Shown here: piece after piece, positions 1 through 8,339 of the stretch
Layout: the number at the start of each line of letters is the position of its first letter
Numbering within the stretch: position 1 is the stretch's first letter
Assembly (NCBI GenBank): GCA_040375675.1
Contig: JBEIRY010000065.1
Span: 1 to 9,852, forward strand
Length of the DNA: 9,852 nucleotides
Origin: CAIUSP01 sp040375675
GTDB lineage: Bacteria; Actinomycetota; Thermoleophilia; Solirubrobacterales; 70-9
Reading direction: 5' to 3'
Position numbers and translations under genes: made by a program
The notes under the pieces: generated by a model
The model's input: only the letters and a program-made list of their open reading frames with translations
Told to the model about the DNA's origin: nothing
Databases searched by the model: none

Positions 1-2918
1 CCAACACGGTCGATCCGTCGTTCTCACCTGGCAGCCCGTACAACACCGGCGCCAACTCCAGCCTGACTGCGAACAACGGCACCTGGACCGGCACGGGGAC
101 CATCACCTACAGCTACGAGTGGCAGGTTTCACCCAACAACTTCGGCCCGGGAATCACCACCGTCGGCACCGGCTCGACCTACTCGATCCCGGTCACCACG
201 CCTTACTGCGATGACTACATCAGGGTCGCCGTGACAGCCACCGACAGCACCGGCGCGACCACCGTGGCGAGCTCGGCTGCGCAGATCAACTGCCCCTCTT
301 CGACTGCCCCCTCTCTAAACACCAATCCCGGTGAATACAGCGGCGCCGAGTTGGTCGGTATCAGGCGGGTCGGTGAAACCCTCACTCTCGCTTGGGGCGG
401 AATCACCGGTAACTGGACCTTCCCCGGTGGCGGCAGCAACTCCCTGACCAAGCAGTGGCAGCGCAACTGCGGCAGCGGTTGGAGCAACTTCGACCCTGGC
501 GCCGGCGACGACCTCACTTATGTCCTCACCACGAGCGATATCGATTGCGATATCCGGGTTGTGCTCACGGCGACCACGACCTACGAGGGTCCATACACCT
601 ACACCACGACCGCCACCACCAACCTGCGCGGTGTGATCCAGCGTCAGTACGGGAACGTCTATTACGTGCGCTCATCGAGCGCGACATCTGGCGATGTGGG
701 CGCTGCCCCCGACGGCCACAACGACTGCCTCGGCGACAGCTCGGATGTGAATGCCCCGAACGCTGCGACTGCAACCTCCAACAGCGGTTTCGAGGCATGT
801 GCGCAGCCTGGGCAGGCAGCGGATCAGGAGGATTCGATCACCAATCCCAACTCCGAGACCAAAATGGATATCGGCCCGGGTACCTTCAATGGCGCCTTCA
901 TCGACAACGCGGACGACACGAGTGATGACGAGCGGATGTTGATCCAGGGTGCCGGCCGGAGTCAGACCACCCTCGCGGAATCCAACTGCGAAGGCGACGC
1001 GGTTCTAGAGATCGCCGACACTCAAAACGCTGCGCCGCGCTCAGTCGATGTCACCGTGAAGGACATGACGATCGACGGCAACAATTCCTGTGACGGGATC
1101 TACTACGACGACTCGACCGGCTTGGTCCAGAACGTCAACTTCGTAGACCTCGCGGACTACGGAGTATCGGCCTACACGAGTCGCCCGAGCATCTCCTACT
1201 GCATCCTGCCCGAGCGGGTGCGTGTGTATCAATCCAGCTTCCTCGACGGAAGTTGGGACAGCTCCGCAGTGAATTTCGAGAACAACTACACGATCAGCAG
1301 TCAGTACTCGACCGGCTGCTCACAGTTGAAAGGGATCGTCGACGATTCCCAGATCGACGGCGACGGAAACGGCAACGGGGGAGTGACCTCGCTCGGTCCC
1401 GTATCCCCGACCGTGACCAACTCCGAGATCTCCAACACCGGTGAGGGAGTCCTCGACGCTTTCTACACCAAGAAGGCAGAGGTCTCAGGCAACTCCTTCC
1501 AGTGCAACTATCAAGGACTCGGAACATTCGTTCAGGACAACCCGGATTACGCTCCGCCCCTCCTTGTCGAAGATAGTCCGTATGCAGTTCCAGGACAGAA
1601 GGGTGACTTGACCGTCCAGGACAACGACTTCGGCTGCGACAGTTTCATCGGTCCGACGGTTGCGATCAACCTCTACGGAGGCGACGTGCAGTTGATCGGA
1701 AACCGAATCTCCAACAACTTCTTCGGCGTGACGGTTGGGCCGGTGGTGGAGGCCTATGTACCATGCGTCGCCTGCGACTACGAGTCCATCGACAGTCCGG
1801 TGGCGGCAACTCTGCGCGGCAACTCGATCAGCAATACCTTCGCAGGCGTCACCTCGACCAACAACGGCTATGCGGAGAGCACCGACCTCACTCTGGTCGG
1901 CAACCGCATTGCCAAAAACGCTTACGGGTTGACCAACTACTACGACAACAACTTCGACGCGTACGACCAGGGCGCGTGGCCTCCGGCCGCCAACCTGCAG
2001 ACCAGCCCGGTCGAAGCTCGCAACAACTGGTGGGGCTGCAACGACGGCCCGACGGTCAATCCAAGCCAGGCGACGCTCGACGACCTCAACTCGTTCGATC
2101 AGTTCTGCGGTGGCGATCCGAATCTCTCGTCGGTTATGGGCGACATCATCATCGACGGCGGATCGCAGGATTCAGGCGGCAGCGCCGATCCGGCAGAGAC
2201 CAACGTCACCTCTGATCCGTACCTGGTGATGGGCTGCGGTGCGTCGCCGCGCACCATCCAGCGCGCGGATACCGGCGGTAACGGGGGCACCTCGTTGATC
2301 ACTGCCGACTTGGCGAGGAATTCAGACGGCATCCAGAGAGATGTCTCTTTCCCGCCGTCAGAGGTCACCTTCGGCGGAAACACCTTGGGCACGAGCTATC
2401 ACTCCGCCACCACTGAGACCGATCAAGCCACCTATGAGGCTGAGGCATCGCTGAAGGCGGGAGGCAAGACCGGTGTGGTCACGCCCACCGCCACTCTCGA
2501 TTATCAGGTGAGCGATTGCCCCCAGGTGGGCGTGCGAAATGGGCCGGACGGGCCGCTATTCCCAACGGTCACCAAGGCCGACAACGCGCGTGGTAACACA
2601 GCGCGCGTCCCGAGCTCGCGCAAGGCTGCGCTGGTGAAGGTCAGCTGTCCGGTCAAGAACCTCGGCAACTGCGAGATCCTCTCGGCGAACGCGACCGCTT
2701 GGGCTCCGGGAACGGCCAATACCCAGACGGACATGATCCTGCCCAGCTCCGTGATTGCGCCGGGCGAGAGCGTTGAGATCAAGGGCTTGATCCCGCGGAG
2801 CATCTACCGTCGATTGGCGCGCAAGGACAATGGTTCCCGGGCGCGCATCACGGTCAGAGTAGAAGGGTCCGCAGGAGTGATCGACGTGACCAAGATCAGG
2901 GATCTGCGCAAGGCGTAG
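1..2918 (+). CDS. Large secreted/surface protein with Ig-like domains and a parallel beta-helix (5' partial)
   Basis: The frame is open from base 3 to the TAG at 2916-2918 (971 codons visible), so the true start lies left of the window. The GTG at 231 falls inside a domain and is not a believable start. Domains in order: an Ig-like domain (about nt 3-295, with a GTWTG...YEWQ pattern), a second copy (about 306-630, KQWQRNC...IRVVLTATT), and a right-handed parallel beta-helix (about 640-2110). Helix rungs with the pattern LxGNxIxxxxxG start at nt 1692, 1812 and 1893, and the fold ends with NNWWGCNDGP at 2022-2051, a common end motif of such helices. Then come an Ig/invasin-like domain (about 2208-2512, DPYLVMGCG...ITADLARNSDG) and a basic C-terminal domain. 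The protein is Asn/Asp/Ser/Thr-rich with many Cys, as in exported proteins. No sorting motif or C-terminal membrane helix is visible. Export and adhesion or polysaccharide binding are inferred; no catalytic residues can be assigned. A second TAG follows directly. Confidence 0.85.
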   Translation, partial: NTVDPSFSPGSPYNTGANSSLTANNGTWTGTGTITYSYEWQVSPNNFGPGITTVGTGSTYSIPVTTPYCDDYIRVAVTATDSTGATTVASSAAQINCPSSTAPSLNTNPGEYSGAELVGIRRVGETLTLAWGGITGNWTFPGGGSNSLTKQWQRNCGSGWSNFDPGAGDDLTYVLTTSDIDCDIRVVLTATTTYEGPYTYTTTATTNLRGVIQRQYGNVYYVRSSSATSGDVGAAPDGHNDCLGDSSDVNAPNAATATSNSGFEACAQPGQAADQEDSITNPNSETKMDIGPGTFNGAFIDNADDTSDDERMLIQGAGRSQTTLAESNCEGDAVLEIADTQNAAPRSVDVTVKDMTIDGNNSCDGIYYDDSTGLVQNVNFVDLADYGVSAYTSRPSISYCILPERVRVYQSSFLDGSWDSSAVNFENNYTISSQYSTGCSQLKGIVDDSQIDGDGNGNGGVTSLGPVSPTVTNSEISNTGEGVLDAFYTKKAEVSGNSFQCNYQGLGTFVQDNPDYAPPLLVEDSPYAVPGQKGDLTVQDNDFGCDSFIGPTVAINLYGGDVQLIGNRISNNFFGVTVGPVVEAYVPCVACDYESIDSPVAATLRGNSISNTFAGVTSTNNGYAESTDLTLVGNRIAKNAYGLTNYYDNNFDAYDQGAWPPAANLQTSPVEARNNWWGCNDGPTVNPSQATLDDLNSFDQFCGGDPNLSSVMGDIIIDGGSQDSGGSADPAETNVTSDPYLVMGCGASPRTIQRADTGGNGGTSLITADLARNSDGIQRDVSFPPSEVTFGGNTLGTSYHSATTETDQATYEAEASLKAGGKTGVVTPTATLDYQVSDCPQVGVRNGPDGPLFPTVTKADNARGNTARVPSSRKAALVKVSCPVKNLGNCEILSANATAWAPGTANTQTDMILPSSVIAPGESVEIKGLIPRSIYRRLARKDNGSRARITVRVEGSAGVIDVTKIRDLRKA

Positions 2919-2960
2919 TAGCTGCTGATGTCCGTTGCGGGCATCAGGCGACGGAATTCG

Positions 2961-2996
2961 CCGAGGGCCGGTCATGAGACCGGCCCTCGGTCTTTT
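2961..2996 (+). terminator. Intrinsic terminator of the beta-helix gene
   Basis: A perfect 13-bp inverted repeat, CCGAGGGCCGGTC (2961-2973) and GACCGGCCCTCGG (2978-2990), encloses the loop ATGA and is followed by TCTTTT. It lies 42 bases after the stop codon. It should separate the beta-helix gene from the ribosomal/RNA polymerase cluster. A further CCGAGGG copy at 2997-3003 can pair with the 3' arm, giving an alternative 7-bp hairpin whose loop is the T-rich stretch. Confidence 0.9.
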
Positions 2997-3044
2997 CCGA
3001 GGGCGTCGGTTGCGGATCACTCAGATGTTTCCGGTGGAGAGGGC

Positions 3045-3251
3045 CTAGCTGGTCTTGTCGATCACTCGCGCGGGGTTGCCTGCAACGAGTGCCGCCGAAA
3101 TGCATGATGTAGAGGCCAGAAGTCCCTCTGCCAGGAGAGCCCGCAGCACTCCCTGATCCTCGCGGTGGCGCCTGTAGTCGGAGGCGATCAAGGCAAGTGG
3201 ATTCGCGGCCGCATTGCCAGAGATCCTTCGTTGGGCGCTTGGGCGGAACAT
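3045..3251 (-). pseudogene. Possible remnant of a hexapeptide-repeat acyltransferase C-terminus
   Basis: The minus strand has a 68-codon open frame ending at 3045 whose last residues read ALVAGNPARVIDKTS. The string VAGNPARVI is the characteristic closing motif of left-handed beta-helix (hexapeptide) acyltransferases. Upstream of it in this frame I see no hexapeptide repeats and no convincing start, and the other two minus-strand frames add nothing recognisable. The best reading is a decayed gene end or a chance match. It does not look like a functional gene. The rest of the 2997-3260 interval holds no gene I can support on either strand. Confidence 0.3.
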
Positions 3252-3275
3252 GTGGCGAGCATTATCCGCTACATT
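3239..3275 (+). promoter_or_regulatory. Candidate promoter for the rplJ leader
   Basis: TTGGGC (3239-3244) and TTATCC (3262-3267) are separated by 17 bases. A second possible -10, TACATT, lies at 3270-3275 but has no good -35. Either would start transcription just ahead of the structured L10 leader, which is where a promoter is expected after the terminator at 2961-2996. Both matches are weak, so the position is tentative. Confidence 0.3.
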
Positions 3276-3280
3276 CGCCT

Positions 3281-3416
3281 TCTGCCAAAGACCATCGGCG
3301 GGGCCAGCAGGGTCAGGCCCAGAAGTCCGGTGCAGGTGGATTCGAAAGACTTTCCGCTCGCCGCGTTGCCGGACGGGCGATTCGACTTCGAGCCCGCCTG
3401 TGAGCGGGCTCTTTTC
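3281..3416 (+). promoter_or_regulatory. Ribosomal L10 autoregulatory leader
   Basis: This 5' leader of rplJ contains GCCAAAGACCATCGGCGG (3284-3301), resembling the conserved CC(G/A)AAGACC opening of bacterial L10 leaders. A stem forms between CATCGG (3293-3298) and CCGGTG (3327-3332). It encloses a hairpin GGGCC (3301-3305)/GGCCC (3316-3320), with an asymmetric AGAAGT side, the architecture expected for binding the L10-L7/L12 complex. GTCCGG (3325-3330) can instead pair with CCGGAC (3369-3374), and CGGGC (3374-3378) with GCCCG (3392-3396) in the downstream terminator stem, so mutually exclusive folds are available. Known L10 leaders repress their own operon when L10 is in excess. The use of attenuation here is inferred from the hairpin at 3390-3415. 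Confidence 0.7.
3390..3415 (+). terminator. Attenuator-like hairpin before rplJ
   Basis: GAGCCCGC (3390-3397), loop CTGTGA and GCGGGCTC (3404-3411) form a perfect 8-bp GC-rich stem followed at once by TTTT (3412-3415). It lies within the rplJ 5' leader, 35 bases before the ATG. A strong terminator there makes sense only if read-through is regulated, which fits an attenuation arm of the L10 leader. Confidence 0.75.
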
Positions 3417-3450
3417 GTAGCGGCGGTCGCTGGCAGAGAAAGAAACCAGG

Positions 3451-4260
3451 ATGAACAGAGAACAGAAAGAAGCCGCGGTAGCAGAGATCGCCGAGAAGCT
3501 CGGCGCGGCTCAGGCCGTGCTCGCGATCGACTACCGCGGGATCAGCGTCCCGCAGGCCTCGGAGCTTCGCTCCGGACTGCGCGAGTCGGATACCACCTTC
3601 AAGGTCGTGAAGAACCGGGTCACTCAGCGCGCCGCCGATCAGGCCGGCGTGGAAGCAATCAAGGAGTACCTGGTCGGCCCTACCGCTCTCGCGTTCGTAC
3701 AAGGCGACATCGCAGCGGCCGCCAAGACTCTTTCGACCCTTGGCGCCGAGTGGGAGTTGCTCGAGTACAAGGGCGGCCTGATGGACGGACAGCCGCTCGA
3801 AGTAGATCAGTTCAAGACGATCTCCAAGCTCCCCAGCCGCGACGCGCTGAATGCGCAGCTCGCCGGACTCGTTGCCAGCCCGGTGACCGGACTCGTTCGC
3901 GGCCTCGGATCGATGATCCAGGGTCTCGCAAGTCAGCTGGGCCAGATGCGCGATCAGGAACTCGTTGGAGGCACCGCCGAGCCCGAGGCTCCTGCCGAGG
4001 AAGAGAAGCCTGCCGAGGAGCCGGCAGCCGAGGAAGCAGCCGACGCTCCGGCCGAGGAAGAGAAGCCTGCAGAGGAAGAGAAGCCTGCCGAGGAAGAGAA
4101 TCCTGCCGAGGAAGAGAAGCCGGCTGAGGAAGCATCACCAGCCGAAGAGGCTTCTGCAGAGGAATCAGCACCGGCGGAGGAAGCAGCACCGCCAGAGGAA
4201 GAAGACTCAGACAAACAAGCTTCTGACCAAGGTCAGGAAGAGAAGGAGGACAGCGAGTAA
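3451..4260 (+). CDS. rplJ: 50S ribosomal protein L10 with an extended acidic C-terminal tail
   Basis: L10 (uL10) is the base of the ribosomal stalk: it binds 23S rRNA together with L11 and carries the L7/L12 dimers that recruit translation factors. Residues 1-130 match the L10 globular domain (YRGISVPQASELR at 28-40, KVVKNRVTQRA at 51-61, VGPTALAF at 75-82). Residues about 132-170 form the C-terminal helix that binds L12 dimers. The usual L10 is about 165-180 residues. This one has 269, because residues about 176-269 are a Glu/Pro/Ala tail with tandem PAEEEK units and almost no hydrophobic residues, probably disordered. A purine-rich GAGAAAG about 9 bases before the ATG is a weak Shine-Dalgarno. 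The end of the tail encodes the rplL ribosome binding site, and the TAA overlaps the rplL ATG. L10 probably also represses this operon by binding the leader. Confidence 0.95.
   Translation: MNREQKEAAVAEIAEKLGAAQAVLAIDYRGISVPQASELRSGLRESDTTFKVVKNRVTQRAADQAGVEAIKEYLVGPTALAFVQGDIAAAAKTLSTLGAEWELLEYKGGLMDGQPLEVDQFKTISKLPSRDALNAQLAGLVASPVTGLVRGLGSMIQGLASQLGQMRDQELVGGTAEPEAPAEEEKPAEEPAAEEAADAPAEEEKPAEEEKPAEEENPAEEEKPAEEASPAEEASAEESAPAEEAAPPEEEDSDKQASDQGQEEKEDSE
4048..4119 (+). repeat. Four tandem 18-bp units coding PAEEEK in rplJ
   Basis: Units at 4048-4065, 4066-4083, 4084-4101 and 4102-4119 follow the pattern CC(T/G)GC(C/A)GAGGAAGAGAA(G/T) and encode PAEEEK, PAEEEK, PAEEEN and PAEEEK (L10 residues 200-223). 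A separate copy lies at 3991-4008, and degenerate PAEE units continue to about 4200. The near-identical DNA units suggest growth by slippage or unequal exchange, so the copy number may vary between strains. Confidence 0.9.
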
Positions 4261-4262
4261 TG
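4243..4262 (+). promoter_or_regulatory. rplL ribosome binding site and TAATG overlap
   Basis: AAGGAGGA (4243-4250) is a near-perfect Shine-Dalgarno 9 bases before the rplL ATG, and it is embedded in codons of the L10 acidic tail. The rplJ TAA (4258-4260) shares its last A with the ATG. Strong initiation plus overlap suits the need for several L12 copies per L10. Confidence 0.85.
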
Positions 4263-4646
4263 CCAACCACAGAAGAGTGGATAGTTGAACTGAAGGGGAT
4301 CTCCGTACTGGAACTCTCCGAGCGGATCAAGGCGCTCGAGGAGGAGTTCGGGGTTTCGGCAACCGCAGTAGCAGCCGCAGCACCCGCAGCGGGTGGTGGC
4401 GGTGGCGACGCCGGTGACGGCGGCGGCGACGAGGGAGCCACGGTCGACGTGATCCTCACCGGCGCCGGCGACAAGAAGATCGGCGTGATCAAGGTCGTTC
4501 GCGCGGCTACCGGACTCGGTCTCAAGGAGGCCAAGGCCCTGGTAGACGAGGCCCCGAACCCCATCAAGGAGGGGGTCGAGCGCGAGGAAGCCGACAAGAT
4601 CAAGGCCGAGGTCGAAGAGGCCGGCGGCACCGCCGAAATCAAGTAG
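4260..4646 (+). CDS. rplL: 50S ribosomal protein L7/L12
   Basis: L7/L12 (bL12) is the multicopy stalk protein that recruits EF-Tu, EF-G, IF2 and release factors to the ribosome. The protein has 128 residues, a normal length. Residues 1-32 (ELKGISVLELSERIKALEEEFGV region) are the N-terminal domain that dimerises and docks on L10. Residues about 38-60 are the flexible hinge, here ending in a Gly/Asp-rich stretch (GGGGGDAGDGGGDEG). Residues 61-128 are the factor-binding domain with the signature KKIGVIKVVRAATGLGLKEAK (residues 72-92) and a final EEAGGTAEIK. It starts on the last A of the rplJ stop codon, with a strong Shine-Dalgarno inside rplJ. The hinge is more Gly/Asp-rich than the Ala/Pro-rich hinges of many bacteria. 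Confidence 0.97.
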   Translation: MPTTEEWIVELKGISVLELSERIKALEEEFGVSATAVAAAAPAAGGGGGDAGDGGGDEGATVDVILTGAGDKKIGVIKVVRAATGLGLKEAKALVDEAPNPIKEGVEREEADKIKAEVEEAGGTAEIK

Positions 4647-4661
4647 TACGAAAAAAGACTT

Positions 4662-4694
4662 GCGTTTGCGTGCCTGACTTGCGCACGCAGGCGT
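4662..4694 (+). other. Long hairpin between rplL and rpoB
   Basis: The arms 4662-4673 (GCGTTTGCGTGC) and 4683-4694 (GCACGCAGGCGT) pair over 12 positions, including three G-U pairs, around a 9-base loop. The inner 7 bp are perfect (TGCGTGC/GCACGCA). There is no U-tract directly after it, so it is not a typical strong terminator. In E. coli the rplL-rpoB gap holds a partial attenuator and an RNase III site; this hairpin sits in the equivalent place and could be an RNA-processing or partial-termination site. It overlaps the -35 element of the promoter at 4679-4708. Confidence 0.6.
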
Positions 4695-4708
4695 GAGTCT
4701 GTTATATT
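4679..4708 (+). promoter_or_regulatory. Promoter for rpoB-rpoC
   Basis: TTGCGC (4679-4684) and TATATT (4703-4708) are spaced by 18 bases, a good match to a housekeeping sigma70/SigA promoter. TATATT stands out against GC-rich surroundings. Transcription would start near 4715, giving an untranslated leader of about 75 bases before rpoB. This allows RNA polymerase subunits to be made independently of the L10-controlled transcript. Confidence 0.7.
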
Positions 4709-4776
4709 TCTCCGTCGTGCGCCGGTGAGCCTTGCGCCTGCCTGAAGTGCACGAAATTCGAGTCCGCCTTCTACCT

Positions 4777-4790
4777 GAGGAGTCGCCCAG

Positions 4791-4793
<3 letters not shown>
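4777..4793 (+). promoter_or_regulatory. rpoB ribosome binding site and TTG start
   Basis: GAGGAG (4777-4782) lies 8 bases before TTG (4791-4793). In the rpoB frame there is a TGA at 4776-4778 and no other start codon between it and 4791, so TTG is the first possible start. The next in-frame ATG is over 300 bases downstream, inside conserved RpoB sequence. Confidence 0.85.
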
Positions 4794-8312
<3,519 letters not shown>

Positions 8313-8322
8313 TCCGGCGGGC

Positions 8323-8339
8323 GGGAGAAAACACAAATG
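8323..8339 (+). promoter_or_regulatory. rpoC ribosome binding site
   Basis: GGGAGA (8323-8328) lies 8 bases before the ATG at 8337-8339, in the 24-base gap after the rpoB TGA. It fixes the rpoC start, and the protein begins MIDINSFDAIEIGLASS, as expected for actinobacterial RpoC. Confidence 0.8.

Noticed and set aside
231..233. GTG as the start of the beta-helix gene
   Set aside because: The same frame stays open to the left edge and encodes the first half of an Ig-like domain that continues across this codon; no good Shine-Dalgarno precedes it.
640..2110. Beta-helix region as a pectate lyase or phage tailspike
   Set aside because: I could not place catalytic residues of pectin/pectate lyases, and there are no phage genes nearby; the Ig-like flanks suit an exported bacterial protein.
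4048..4119. Tandem 18-bp repeats as a CRISPR array or origin iterons
   Set aside because: There are no spacers, the units are multiples of three in the L10 frame and encode a coherent acidic tail.
3165..4127. Plus-strand open frame with a GREACRGREA-type repeat
   Set aside because: It runs through the L10 leader and reads rplJ out of frame; the apparent repeat is the frame-shifted image of the PAEEEK coding repeat.
4641..4660. A-rich run after the rplL stop as part of a terminator
   Set aside because: The A-run lies before the hairpin, and no U-tract follows it on the plus strand, so it does not make a standard intrinsic terminator for rplL.
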